Origin: Streptomyces sp. NBC_01669
GTDB taxonomy: Bacteria > Actinomycetota > Actinomycetes > Streptomycetales > Streptomycetaceae
NCBI RefSeq assembly: GCF_026339735.1
Contig: NZ_JAPEQG010000002.1
Coordinates: forward strand, 1,054,001 to 1,118,000
Reading direction: 5' to 3'
DNA length: 64,000 nucleotides
Numbering within the stretch: position 1 is the stretch's first letter; the number at the start of each line of letters is the position of its first letter. The notes under the pieces were generated by a model, which was not told the origin of the DNA, did no database searches, and was given only the letters and a program-made list of their open reading frames with translations. The position numbers and the translations under genes were made by a program. Below are positions 53,655 to 63,142 of the stretch, piece after piece.

Positions 53655-54460
53655 TCGATGACCTTCGACCGGCAGGTCTCCTCCCGTACCAGCAAACTCA
53701 AGAAGATCACCGGCCTGGCCGACTGCATCGACCCGCCCGGCGACGGCATCTCCGACTGGTACAACACTCAGATCAACATCTCCACGCGCTGAGCCGTCGA
53801 CCACGTCGGTGACCCGCCCATGGAGCGCTTCGAAGCCACGTGCGTACCCGGCGACGCCTACGCGGCCAGGAAAGCCTCCCTCGACAAGCTCGGTGGCGCC
53901 ATCTTCCTCCTCGTCGCCGCCATCGTCTCCGTCCTGATCTCCGCTCTCACCGGCAGCTTCCTGGTCGCCCAGTGCCGCATCGCCTGGGACGCCATCCGCG
54001 GCAAGCCCGCCCTCATCGCCAGCGCCGGCCGAGCCTTCCCTGTGGGACTGGGCCGCATCCGTCCTTCGCTCGCTGGGGCAGATACTTACCTTCGTCATCG
54101 CGCTGGCGGTCTTCATTATCATCGTTCAGGCCGTCCTCGACCCCGCGCAGGCGGACTGGGCAGAGAACTGACCTTGCGGTTCCTGATCGGGGACATCGTG
54201 GGCATCGGCACGGTCAAGAAGCGCAAGGAGCTGGCCGCCCGCTCCAAGCAGGGCGCGTCCAACTTCCGCGCGAAAATGTCCGCCGCCCGCGTCGGCGGCA
54301 CGCACGGCTCCGTCTTCACCCAGCCCGCCGCCTCAGCAGTCCCCAAGAACCGCCACATTGCCAGCAAGACCGCCCGCGGCCTCATCCGCGGTGCGGTGGT
54401 CCGAGAAGAAGCGACCCAAGCGACTGGGGGCCGGAGATGTCCGGTGCCGAGGGCAGGCGC
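53655..54460 (+). pseudogene. VirB6/TrbL-like conjugal membrane protein, disrupted
   Basis: Pieces of one protein in order: LKKITGLADCIDPPGDGISD, a TGA at 53791-53793, MERFEATCVPGDAYAARKAS, GGAIFLLVAAIVSVLISALT (membrane), a shift to LRSLGQILTFVIALAVFIII (membrane), then VGIGTVKKRKELAARSKQGA. At least two frameshifts and one stop. It would have formed part of the membrane channel used with the VirB4-like ATPase. The type assignment is by topology and neighbourhood. Confidence 0.6.
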
Positions 54461-54970
54461 CCTGGGCGCTTCAGTCGCTGGCTGACTGGCTGGAATCTGG
54501 GCAGCGACTGAAGCCAGGCAGCTGTGCGCGGCTTCGGTAGCTGCTTCGGTAGCTGACATAACAGCAGCTCAGGCGGCATGTGTAACGGAATTAGCGACCG
54601 AAGCGACCCACCGGTCGGGTATATGAGCCCGATCCTGTGTGCGCGTGTGCGTCATATATAGAAGGCTTCAGTCGCTTCAGTCGCTGTTTGTTACTCTGAA
54701 TGCCTCTGACCTGCGGTAATGACATGACGGGACGGCAGCGACTGAACCTCTCTGGGTCGCTGGTCCCGCTGGTCGGTCGCTGATGTACAGGCCACCGACC
54801 CGACACGAAAGCGTCTGGATTCCGGGGGGTGTATGCCTCCCGCCAGGCACTTCGCTAGTGTGTGTTCATTGTTGAGTCGCTTCGGTCGCTGATAGGGGAA
54901 CCACATGCCTGTTGAGCTGCGATTTTCTCGCAGCGACTCACGGCAGTCAGTCCCTGAACGCTCAGTCGCT
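54390..54970. repeat. Iteron-like array (TTCRGTCGCT) upstream of the replication operon
   Basis: Short repeats in both orientations: for example TTCAGTCGCTTCAGTCGCTG near 54668, GCTTCGGTAGCT twice near 54534, GAGTCGCTTCGGTCGCTGAT near 54872, and inverted AGCGACTGA at about 54505 and 54737. Spacing within pairs is nine to ten bases. The array ends inside the 5' end of the prim-pol gene and reappears downstream at 58511-58635. It is the best candidate for the replication origin. Confidence 0.75.
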
Positions 54971-56020
54971 GACTCCTTGATGTTGGCGACAGCCCGGTGG
55001 TGTGCCAGTCAGGGGTGGCCGGTTCACCCGCTGGCACCCGGACGCAAGACTCCCGCGGCGAACTGCTCCTCCTGCCGACAGCCCGGCCACTCCCGCGGAG
55101 GCTGTGACTGTCGAGCAGCTGGTCGCTGGTGCCACGGATTTCACGCGGCCACCCTCGATGCGGCCAGGATCGACCAGTGGTGGAGCCACAACCCCGCCTT
55201 CGGTGTTGGTATCGCCTGTGGTCCCGCAGGACTGGTTGTGATCGATGTCGACGCTCACCAGCAGCCGCTCCCGGCTCGCGACCAGATCTTGCCCGGCTTC
55301 GAGATCCCGGACCACACCGATCTCCGCGGGCTGACCAACGGCTACCACACCCTGGCCGTCCTGGCCGCCCTGCGTGGCGTTGCCAGCCCCGTCGACGACG
55401 AGACCACGCTGCGCGTGCGGACACCGTCGGGAGGGCTCCACATCTGGTACCGCGCCACCGACGGGCGCCGGTGGCAGTGCTCAACCGGATCGGGCGGCGG
55501 CAGGGCACTGGCCTGGCAGGTAGACGTCCGAGCCCACGGCGGCTACATCATCGCGCCGGGAACTACCACCAACGCCGGCACTTACACAGCTCTTGGAACA
55601 ACCCGCCAGCCCTCACCGCTGCCCACGTGGCTCGCCCAAGAGCTTGACCGCACAGGCCACCTGCCGGCACCCAGCGTCCCCGCGCCGAGACCGGTTCCGC
55701 CGCGCGCCCGTCAGGCCGTCATCGCGGCTGGCGGAGGCCGCGACCGCGCCAGCCGCACTCTCGCCACTGTCCTGGCCGAGGTAGCCGCCTGTTCCGCCGT
55801 AGCCGAAGGCGCAGGTTTCTCTGACAAGCTCAACCGGGCCGCATTCACCACGGGCGGGCTTGTGGCAGCAGGCCACCTGACCGAGCATGCCGCTGCACAA
55901 GTACTGCAGGAGGTTGCCGATTCGACCCGCCCTGGCCAGAGGCGCCGAACCGAGCAGATCATCCGCAGCGGCATGCATGCTGGTATGCAGCACCCCTTGA
56001 ACCCGGGGAGCCGCTCGTGA
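54905..56020 (+). CDS. Bifunctional primase/polymerase (prim-pol) replication protein
   Basis: A 371-residue AEP-type primase-polymerase. The motif I region GLVVIDVDAHQQPLP carries the DxD metal pair. RVRTPSGGLHIWYRA holds the sGxH nucleotide-binding motif, followed by WQVDVRAHGGYIIAPGT, the third acidic motif. A Cys pair (CSSCRQPGH...CDC, residues about 50-65) may bind zinc. A helical C-terminal part (HLTEHAAAQVLQEVADSTRP) is typical of plasmid/phage prim-pol. The ATG at 54905 lies among iteron-like repeats, and its 3' end overlaps the helicase gene by GTGA. It should prime plasmid replication. Confidence 0.9.
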   Translation: MPVELRFSRSDSRQSVPERSVADSLMLATARWCASQGWPVHPLAPGRKTPAANCSSCRQPGHSRGGCDCRAAGRWCHGFHAATLDAARIDQWWSHNPAFGVGIACGPAGLVVIDVDAHQQPLPARDQILPGFEIPDHTDLRGLTNGYHTLAVLAALRGVASPVDDETTLRVRTPSGGLHIWYRATDGRRWQCSTGSGGGRALAWQVDVRAHGGYIIAPGTTTNAGTYTALGTTRQPSPLPTWLAQELDRTGHLPAPSVPAPRPVPPRARQAVIAAGGGRDRASRTLATVLAEVAACSAVAEGAGFSDKLNRAAFTTGGLVAAGHLTEHAAAQVLQEVADSTRPGQRRRTEQIIRSGMHAGMQHPLNPGSRS

Positions 56021-57543
56021 CGCGCTCCGCCGACAACCACGACTTCCTTTTCAACTTTGATGCACAGGCCGTCGCCGCCCAAATTCTGGCCCAGGCCGCA
56101 ACACCGCTCCCCGCCCAGGCAGGAGAGGCCCGTTTCTCCAACCTGCAGACCAGTGCGGCGACAGCCGCTGGTCTGCTACCAGACACCCTGTCGGACCGTG
56201 GCAACGCCAAACTCTTCGTCAAGCTGTACGCCAACGACTACCGCCATGTCCCCGGCCTGGGCTGGTTCCGGTGGGATGCGACCCGCTGGCTGATGGACGA
56301 GGACGACGCCGTCGTCTGGGCTGCCGGTGATCTCGCAGAGAATCTGGCCACCACCGACCCGCGCGGCGTCTTCACTCCAGCCTCACTGCAGCAGCACCGA
56401 CGCCGAGCACTGAGCACGTCGGGAATGAACGCGATGCTGACACAGGCCAAGTCCGCACCGGGCATGGTCCTCAACGCGTCGCTCCTGGACGCCGACCCAT
56501 ACGTCCTATGCACGCCCGCAGGTGTGGTCGACCTGCGCACCGGCCTGCTCAGAACGCCTGATCCCAACAAGGACTTCCACTCCCGCTCCACCTCGACCGG
56601 ACCGACACAGAGCCCCACGCCGCGATGGGACCGCTTTCTTGCCGACACGTTCGGCAACGATGCGGAAGGCGCGGAAATGGTCGGCTTCCTGCACCTGCTC
56701 CTCGGCTACTCGATCACCGGCGACGTCGGCGGACAGGTCATGCCGTTCCTGTTCGGCTCCGGCAAGAACGGGAAGTCCGTCCTCCTCGATGTGCTGATGA
56801 AATTGCTCGGCGACTACGCCGACGCTGCGCCGCCAGGCTTCCTCATGGCCCGCCCATACGAGGGCCATCCCACCGACCTGGCAGAACTGCACGGGCGCCG
56901 TGTCATCGTGTGCTCCGAAGTCAAGCCCGGAGACAAGTTCGACGAGGCGCGCGTCAAGCTTCTGACCGGCGGAGACAGGATCAAAGCCCGGCGGATGCGG
57001 CAAGACTTCTTCTCCTTCGCCCCCACCCACAAGCTCTGGCTGCTGGGTAACCACCGCCCGGAAGTCGGTACCGGGGGCTTCGCATTCTGGCGCCGCATGA
57101 GGATGATCCCCTTCGAACGCGTCGTCTCCGACGACCGCAAAATCGACAACCTCGCCGACATCCTGGTCGCCGAGGAAGGACCCGGCATCCTCAACTGGCT
57201 CATCGACGGCGCCCGCCGCTACCTCGCCGGCGACAAAGACCTCACCGGCCCGCAACGCGTACGGATCGCCACCACCGCCTACGCGGAGACCGAGGATCAC
57301 ACCGGCCGGTTCTTCGAAGAATGTTGTGCCCTCAACCCCGAGCACCGGGCCGAACAGGCACGGCTCTACGCCGTCTACAAGGACTGGTGTCAAAATGAAG
57401 GGGCACCTGCCATATCGTCCCGGGCCTTCGCGACCCGAGCACGTGAACTGGTCGGACTCGCTTCGCCGAAGGAAATGAAAGTGTCCAACCAGCGCAAGTA
57501 CTACCCGGGCATCGGGCTGCTCGCCGACGAGGAGACGACGTGA
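56017..57543 (+). CDS. P4/D5-type replicative helicase (primase C-terminal family)
   Basis: A 508-residue SF3-type helicase. A D5 N-terminal domain at about residues 130-200 precedes the ATPase: Walker A LFGSGKNGKSV near residues 246-256, the SF3 B motif GRRVIVCSEVKPGDKFDEAR and motif C KLWLLGNHRPEV are clear. The C-terminal poxvirus-D5-like winged helix follows (AVYKDWCQNEGAPAISSRAF). GTG start overlaps the prim-pol stop. Together the pair supplies primer synthesis and unwinding at the plasmid origin, a common actinomycete plasmid and ICE arrangement. Complete, no defects seen. Confidence 0.92.
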   Translation: MTRSADNHDFLFNFDAQAVAAQILAQAATPLPAQAGEARFSNLQTSAATAAGLLPDTLSDRGNAKLFVKLYANDYRHVPGLGWFRWDATRWLMDEDDAVVWAAGDLAENLATTDPRGVFTPASLQQHRRRALSTSGMNAMLTQAKSAPGMVLNASLLDADPYVLCTPAGVVDLRTGLLRTPDPNKDFHSRSTSTGPTQSPTPRWDRFLADTFGNDAEGAEMVGFLHLLLGYSITGDVGGQVMPFLFGSGKNGKSVLLDVLMKLLGDYADAAPPGFLMARPYEGHPTDLAELHGRRVIVCSEVKPGDKFDEARVKLLTGGDRIKARRMRQDFFSFAPTHKLWLLGNHRPEVGTGGFAFWRRMRMIPFERVVSDDRKIDNLADILVAEEGPGILNWLIDGARRYLAGDKDLTGPQRVRIATTAYAETEDHTGRFFEECCALNPEHRAEQARLYAVYKDWCQNEGAPAISSRAFATRARELVGLASPKEMKVSNQRKYYPGIGLLADEETT

Positions 57544-57941
57544 GTTCTCTCATCACAGAAGACGAGATCTGCCACGAGACCGATTTGGTCTGGCTGGAAG
57601 ACACTGCCGATCTCGACTACGTACGCCAGAGCCTGGACAGGCTGCCCACCCGCAGAGCCAAGCCTGCATACCACCGCGACGGGCGCATGGTCGGCTACGC
57701 ACTCCTCGGCCCCAAGGCAAAGGCGTCCCGCTCCTCGGGTACCTTCCGCCGACGGGTCTTCTGGCTCCTCCCGCATGACCGAGACAGCGACGCTGAGGGC
57801 GTCTACGCCACCGGCGCGCCAGCAGAGGCCATCGACCCCCGCACGCTGGCCCCGACAAGCAAGGGCCGCAAAACCGAACGCTCCGAAGGCGGTCCTCCTT
57901 CCTCCGCCATGCGTGAGCTCGGTATAACGCTGCCTCTGTGA
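57540..57941 (+). CDS. Small third protein of the replication operon
   Basis: A 133-residue basic protein, start GTG 57540 overlapping the helicase stop. LDYVRQSLDRLPTRRAKPAY, GYALLGPKAKASRSSGTFRR and MRELGITLPL show no named motif. Coupled translation suggests a replication accessory or copy-control role; that is inference from position only. Confidence 0.6.
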   Translation: MSSLITEDEICHETDLVWLEDTADLDYVRQSLDRLPTRRAKPAYHRDGRMVGYALLGPKAKASRSSGTFRRRVFWLLPHDRDSDAEGVYATGAPAEAIDPRTLAPTSKGRKTERSEGGPPSSAMRELGITLPL

Positions 57942-58035
57942 CGCAGAACGTCTGCGAGCGGATACGTCTTCCTCGGCACCGTCACCGCTACCGCACTCCT
58001 CATCTGGCTCCGCTCATAACCGAGGAGAAAGGGCA

Positions 58036-58410
58036 CTAGGCGTCCCGGTATTGATCCCGGACCTCGGGGCGTTGCTGGAAGCCGGCTGACTTGTAGGTGG
58101 CGACGGCACCTACAATGGCGCTCGGGGCGCAGACGATCGCGCTCGACGAGCCCAGCTCCTGGAGTGCGGCCGCCGCGGCGACGGTGATCGCCTCGCCGTA
58201 GCCGTGACGGCGATGTTCCCGGTGCACGCCCATCGGTTCGAGCAACCCGGGCCTACCCGGACCGGCCGACCACACCGTCACCGCCGCCACCGCGTTGCCC
58301 TGCTCGTCGTACGCGACCAGACACCAGGCGTCGGCGTACGGCAATCCGGCCGCCATTGCGTGCCAGCGCTTGTCCGTGAACCTCGACCCGTCGAACGCTG
58401 CCCGGTGCAC
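58036..58410 (-). CDS. GNAT-family acetyltransferase, probably 5'-truncated
   Basis: About 124 residues with the acetyl-CoA loop region LEPMGVHREHRRHGYGEAIT (V-x-x-x-x-R-x-x-G/H-x-G) and the C-terminal YKSAGFQQRPE typical of GNAT enzymes. A GTG at 58410 can start it, but similarity seems to extend upstream (IGPEQAHVFAAVHRAAF) to the 32-bp repeat at 58437, where it breaks off. The N-terminal strands are probably lost. Confidence 0.65.
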   Translation of the reverse strand: MHRAAFDGSRFTDKRWHAMAAGLPYADAWCLVAYDEQGNAVAAVTVWSAGPGRPGLLEPMGVHREHRRHGYGEAITVAAAAALQELGSSSAIVCAPSAIVGAVATYKSAGFQQRPEVRDQYRDA

Positions 58411-58436
58411 GGCGGCAAAGACGTGTGCCTGCTCCG

Positions 58437-58469
58437 GCCCGATCAGAAGGTCACCCGACAGGCTCTCAG
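58437..58469. repeat. 33-bp repeat shared with 30919-30950
   Basis: One-base-indel copy of the repeat next to the IS5 remnant at 30947. Here it truncates the GNAT gene 5' end, consistent with a solo insertion-sequence end. Confidence 0.6.
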
Positions 58470-58510
58470 AGTTACCGCGGAGGGGGCCTCGGTCGCTGAC
58501 CTAATTCGAA

Positions 58511-58635
58511 ATCTCGGTCGCTTCGGTCGCTTCAGTAGCTGTGGGTGGTCTCATTCTGCCCGGTGTGTACCTGTTGATGGCCGAGGTTGCTGAGTCTTTC
58601 TGAAAGTTCAGTCGCTTGGGTCGCTTCGGTCGCTG
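58511..58635. repeat. Iteron-like repeats downstream of the replication operon
   Basis: TCGGTCGCTTCGGTCGCTTC at 58514 onward and TTCAGTCGCTTGGGTCGCTT near 58608, the same motif and roughly 10-base spacing as 54390-54970. With that array it brackets the prim-pol/helicase operon. Confidence 0.7.
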
Positions 58636-58756
58636 CCCGGCGGCCGCTCTCGCCGCGCCCATCCGATCGGTCGGTGGATTCTGTGATGGGCGGCCTCCGG
58701 GACGGCGGTTCACCACGTGCTGAATGAGCAGCGCGGTGCCGGGGACCGCGCCCAGC

Positions 58757-59655
58757 CCGCTACGGCACGGTACGCGGCTTCATCCGCCTCCTGGCCGAAG
58801 TCATCGACTTCGGCTCCGTCGGGGCCGGCGCCCCGACGGTCAAGACCGTCAAGCGGTTGCCGGACCTGACCAGCCGGAAGAAGGTCGGCGCCGAGGAAGT
58901 CACCTCCGACCTGGTGACCGGATCGTGGCGGCGGCTGGTGTTCGCCAACCCCAATCTGTCGCACGGCCTGGTCGACAAGGCCACGTACTCGTTCTGCGTC
59001 CTGGAACACCAGCACCGTTCCCTGCGCCGACGGGACATGTTCGCCAAGGACGGCGACCGCTGGGGCGACCCCCGCGCCAAGCTGCTGGCCGGGGAGAAGT
59101 GGATGGCCGCCGAGCCGACGGTGCTCACCGCGCTCGGCCTGGAGAGCGAACCGGCCGGACACCTCGCTGAACTCGCCTCAGCCCTGCACGCCGCGTACGT
59201 CCAGGTCGCCGCCGGGCTGCCGGGCAACCCCGCGCTGGAGGTAGCGGGCGGGAAGCTGAAGCTGGCCAAACTCGGCAAGGCCGGGGAACCCAGGCTCATG
59301 GCGTAGTTCCGTCAGCTGGTCAACGGCATGCTGCCCCGGGTCGACTTCCCCGAACTGCTGCTGGAGGTCGCCGAACTGACCAGCATGGCAGACGCGTTCA
59401 CGCACATCTCCGGCGCCGACTCCGGCATGGAGGGCTTCACCACCAGCCTCTGCGCCGTGCTGCTGAGCGAGGCGTGCGACGTGGGCCTGACCTCGGTCAT
59501 CAAGCCCGACGTCCCGGCGCTCACCCCGGGGCTGCCTGGTCCAGGTCGACCACATCAACTTCCTGGGCCGGTACGCCTTCACCCGGCCGCCGGCACCGGG
59601 CCTGCGGCAGCTGCGTGCCCCGCACATCGACGACGAGACGGACGACGGTGAGGAC
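58757..59655 (+). pseudogene. Tn3-family transposase fragment
   Basis: RYGTVRGFIRLLAEVIDFGS, LSHGLVDKATYSFCVLEHQH and RRRDMFAKDGDRWGDPRAKL are central TnpA of Tn3. A TAG at 59304-59306 interrupts it, then MLPRVDFPELLLEVAELTSM and GMEGFTTSLCAVLLSEACDV continue in frame. A deletion and shift near 59525 join directly to the C-terminal GRYAFTRPPAPGLRQLRAPH. The catalytic core is deleted. A relic without visible Tn3 ends. Confidence 0.85.
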
Positions 59656-59680
59656 TGATAGCCGCAGGCCCGTACAGTCG

Positions 59681-59725
59681 AAAGCGGTGCGGCCCGGAGC
59701 CACCACCTATGACTCCGGGCCGGAC
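59681..59725. terminator. Hairpin terminator
   Basis: GCGGTGCGGCCCGGAG (59681-59696) pairs with 59710-59725 apart from one internal mismatch step, loop of 13 bases. It follows the Tn3 remnant stop codon. Confidence 0.7.
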
Positions 59726-59781
59726 CGCCTCGTGGGCGAGGCTCAGCCGGTGGGCAGGATGCGCAGGCGCGGGCCGTGCTG

Positions 59782-61616
59782 AGCTTGACTCTGTCGGTGA
59801 TCTTGGATGGTCGAGGTTAGGTGCCGAGGGTGCGCCAGGACTTCGATCGGGGAATTCCCTGCTGGTCCAGGAAGGTCTGGAAGGCGGTCGGCGGTCTCGG
59901 TGAAGGGGTTTCCTGGGTCACTGACCGAGTGCTGAGTCGTTCGATGTTCACGGCGATGGCTGTGAGTACGTGTTGCAGGTGGGCTTTCGGCTGTCCTCGG
60001 TAGCGGCAGCGGCGCATGCCGTGTCCGTGGGCGAACTCGTTGATGGTGCCCTCCACGCCGGAGCGGACTGCGTAGCGGGCCTTCCATTCGGGTGTCTGCT
60101 GCTCGGTGCGGACGCGGACTTGCAGGTCGCGGAGTTCTCGCGGGGGAAAGCCCACGTTGCGGGCGTTCTCGCGGGAGCTGGTGCATCGGGGGCGGTCCGG
60201 ACAGGGCTGGCACTGGCTCTTGGTGAACCGTGCCACGATCAGGGGCGCCGCGGTGGGCGAGGAGGTCGGGTAGGGGCCGTGCCAGCCCGCGCTGACCTGG
60301 CCCTGGGGGCAGGTGACTTGTCGGCGGTCGAAGTCGATGTGGAAGTCGTCCCGGTCGAAGTCCTCGTTCCTGCGGTGCTGGCGGGTGGGGTTGCCCGGTA
60401 GCGGCCCGGTGACGGTGACCTGGTGTTCGCGGTCGGCTCGTTCCAGGTGGACCAGGGAGGTGTAGCCGCCGTCGACCAGGTGCTCGGCGGGCAGCAGCCC
60501 GCGACGAGCCAGGCGGGTGTGGATGCCGGGCAGGGCCTGCCGTCGTTGGTGGCGGCCGACGTGGTGGCCACGTCCGTGATCACGTTGACGCTGTCAGAGG
60601 CACACGTCTCGGTGAGATGGGCGGCGAAGCCCTTCCAGCGGATGATGTGTCCATGCCGCACGTAGCGCGCCGTGATGTCGTAGGGAGAGACGATCGCCGA
60701 GGAGGAGGGCGGTAGCCCGTCGTCGTCGGTGGTGCGCCAGCTCAGACGGCCTGCCGTGTCGCGGTAGTAGTGCTGCACCACGATCTGCCGTAGGGCCTCG
60801 GCTTGTGGGCCGGGCCGGTAGGCGGACCCGTCCCGGTGGAGTCGCTCCAGCAGTCGGCAGGCGTCGTTGCCGGCGGCGAGGATCCTGGTCTTGGGCCGGG
60901 TGGGGTTCTTGCCCAGGCGGACCGGGCGGCCATAGCGGCGCCCCCAGTCCTCGTCGACCAGGCCGATCAGCAGATGCCCAGCCGTGCGGGCCACTTCTTC
61001 AAGCGCGGCACGGACCGCCTCGGTGACCAGTTCCAGCCGGGTCAGGTCGCGCACCGCGGCCAGGACGTGGGTGGAGTCGGTGCGCTGCGTGGTGCGCTCG
61101 CCCACGAGGCCGGCCTCCTTCAGACGGGCGAGCACCAGATCCAGGAGTCGGTCGGCGCGGTCGTCCTGCGCGACGCGCTCGCGGAAGTCGGCCAGCACGC
61201 TGTGGTGGAAGCCGGGATCGTCCAGCTCCATGGCCATGGCGTACTTGAAATCGATGCGGCAGCGGACCGCTTCCGCTGCCTGCCGGTCCGACAGACCAAG
61301 CAGGAACTGCAGCACACAGACGGTGGCCAGTTGGGCAGGCGAGAGCCCGGGACGCCCGTCGCGCGGATACCAGCCGGCGAAGTCCTCGTCGCGCCACAAC
61401 CCGTCCAGCCGGTCTCTGACCCACATCGCCGTCGTGCCGGTCGGATTGCTTGCCCGTGCGATCTGGGCGGTCAGAGGCGGGACTTGCTCACCGGAGCGGG
61501 GATGGAGCGACAACGGACACCTCGGCAGCTGTATCGGCTTTCGAAACAGCACTGAGCATGCCCGCCGATCATGCTCGCGCACTGGGAAACACCAAGATCA
61601 CCGACAGAGTCAAGCT
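59782..61616. mobile_element. IS1182-family insertion sequence
   Basis: Perfect 25-bp terminal inverted repeats at 59782-59806 and 61592-61616 (AGCTTGACTCTGTCGGTGAT at the tips) enclose one transposase gene. It appears to have inserted in the 3' part of the gene at 61610-61879, whose last codons now come from the repeat. Confidence 0.9.
59817..61513 (-). pseudogene. IS1182-family transposase, one frameshift
   Basis: Likely starts TTG 61513 (MSLHPRSGEQVPPLTAQIAR). The N-terminal domain DGRPGLSPAQLATVCVLQFL, the first DDE Asp in TQRTDSTHVLAAVRDLTRLE and the YDITARYVRHGH region are present. Near 60541 a missing base shifts TNDGRP to the frame reading RLARRGLLPAEHLVDGGYTS. From there QCQPCPDRPRCTSSRENARN and the final Glu in GVEGTINEFAHGHGMRRCRY run to the stop at 59817. 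One base would restore the full enzyme, so it may be recently dead or mis-sequenced. Confidence 0.88.
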
Positions 61617-61879
61617 GAGAACCTGCTGCTGAAGCCGACATGCCAACAGACGTGGGCTTCGTGGCGATCGTCTCTTGGATTGGTGAACACAGTCTTGGCC
61701 TTGCCGACGGGCCCGGACACGCACGCCCGATGCCCGTCCGGCCAAGAGTCGGGCAGGTCGTCGTCGTGGCCGCTGATGCCGAACTCGGTCGCCGCGGCGT
61801 TTTGCAGCCGGGCGTAGTCGGCCACGTAGGCGTCGCAGATCTCGTGTACGCCGACGGTCGGTGACGTCGCGCCGTCCAT
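61610..61879 (-). CDS. Hypothetical protein, 3' end replaced by IS1182
   Basis: MDGATSPTVGVHEICDAYVA and DYARLQNAAATEFGISGHDD, then VSGPVGKAKTVFTNPRDDRH: an 89-residue soluble protein of unknown function whose last residues (SRFSA) are encoded by the IS1182 terminal repeat. On the other side of the IS the same strand reads QHGPRLRILPTG to a stop (59743-59780), possibly the original end of this gene. Confidence 0.5.
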   Translation of the reverse strand: MDGATSPTVGVHEICDAYVADYARLQNAAATEFGISGHDDDLPDSWPDGHRACVSGPVGKAKTVFTNPRDDRHEAHVCWHVGFSSRFSA

Positions 61880-61894
61880 CGTCCCACCCCCAGG

Positions 61895-63142
61895 TCAGGA
61901 ATCCGGTTCGAGAACTGTGGATGCCGCGCGGCGGCGCGGCAGACAGAGCTGGGCGGACAGCAGCCCGGCCACGCCGACCAGGGCCCACAGCGCCCATGGG
62001 CCGATCGCGTACGCGGCTCCACCGATGAGTGGTCCGGCGCCCGTACCGGTCGTGTACGCGACGCCGTGCAACCCCTGGTAACGCCCGACCATCCGCGGCG
62101 GAGCCAGACTTCCCAGGTAGGCCTGGGAGATGGAGCTGGTCATCATCTCGCCGAGCGTCCATACCAGCACCGTCGCCGACAGCAGGACCATGCCGGTCAT
62201 GAACCCGGTCAGCGCGAGACCGACACCGGTGATCAGGTTGCCGATGGCCAGTACGTACTCCGGCCGGTACCGGGAGACCGCACCGGTGATGGGCAGCTCA
62301 AGAACCAACACCAGCAGACCGTTGAGCCCGATGAGGAGACCGAAGTCGCGCTCGCTCAGACCCACGTTGCTGACGTGCAGGGGCAGGCCGACGGTGGACT
62401 GGATGCAGACGAACTCGGCGAACACGGTCATCAGCAGGAATCGCACCAGGGTGCGGTCGGCGAGCACCTGCCGGTACCCCACCGCCCGGTCCGCCTGCGT
62501 GTCCGCGTCGTCCTGGTCCGACCGCGCCTTGGGTGCATCCCGTAGCAGCACCCCCACGACCACGCCGAACAGCAGGCACGCGACGGCATTGCCCAGGAAG
62601 AGACCCACATAGGAGGTGCTGGCCAGCACACCGCCGATGACGCCGCCCAGGGCAGCGCCCACGTTCATCGCGAACCGGAACACCCCGAAGGCGGCGAGCC
62701 GTTGCTGGTTGGTCGCCGCCACGGAATCGAGCAGCACCGCGGCCGCGGCCGGCCGGTAGATCTGCGAAGTCACGCCGATGAGACCGACCACCGCGACGAT
62801 GATCGGCAACGGTCCGAGGGACGGCATGATCGCCGTCAGCCCGGAGGTGGTCACGGCGGACAGCACGATGGTCCATCGCCGGCCGATCCCGTCGGCGAGG
62901 TAGCCACCGACGGCGTTGCCGAGCACTTTGCCCACACCGGACACGCCCAGTACCAACCCCGCGGCACCGGCGGAACAGCCGCGCTCGGTCAGGTAGAGCA
63001 CGATGAACACGGGCAGGAAGTTGCCGACCTGGTTGACCAGGATGCCGAGACTGATGATCCACACCCGGCCGGGCAGACCGCGCAGCGCGGCGCGGAATCG
63101 CGGCTCGTCGAAGCCCGACCGGGTCGGTGGCGCGGTGCTCAC
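61895..63142 (-). CDS. MFS transporter
   Basis: A 415-residue major-facilitator protein with twelve predicted helices. The motif A-like loop GGYLADGIGRRWTIV lies between helices 2 and 3. RFAMNVGAALGGVIGGVLAS is the helix 5 motif of drug/proton antiporters. The central loop (KARSDQDDADTQADRA) separates the halves. Start ATG 63142 overlaps the stop of the upstream ATP-grasp gene by four bases, so transporter and enzyme are co-expressed; export of the enzyme's product or of a related peptide is the simple reading. Confidence 0.93.
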   Translation of the reverse strand: MSTAPPTRSGFDEPRFRAALRGLPGRVWIISLGILVNQVGNFLPVFIVLYLTERGCSAGAAGLVLGVSGVGKVLGNAVGGYLADGIGRRWTIVLSAVTTSGLTAIMPSLGPLPIIVAVVGLIGVTSQIYRPAAAAVLLDSVAATNQQRLAAFGVFRFAMNVGAALGGVIGGVLASTSYVGLFLGNAVACLLFGVVVGVLLRDAPKARSDQDDADTQADRAVGYRQVLADRTLVRFLLMTVFAEFVCIQSTVGLPLHVSNVGLSERDFGLLIGLNGLLVLVLELPITGAVSRYRPEYVLAIGNLITGVGLALTGFMTGMVLLSATVLVWTLGEMMTSSISQAYLGSLAPPRMVGRYQGLHGVAYTTGTGAGPLIGGAAYAIGPWALWALVGVAGLLSAQLCLPRRRAASTVLEPDS

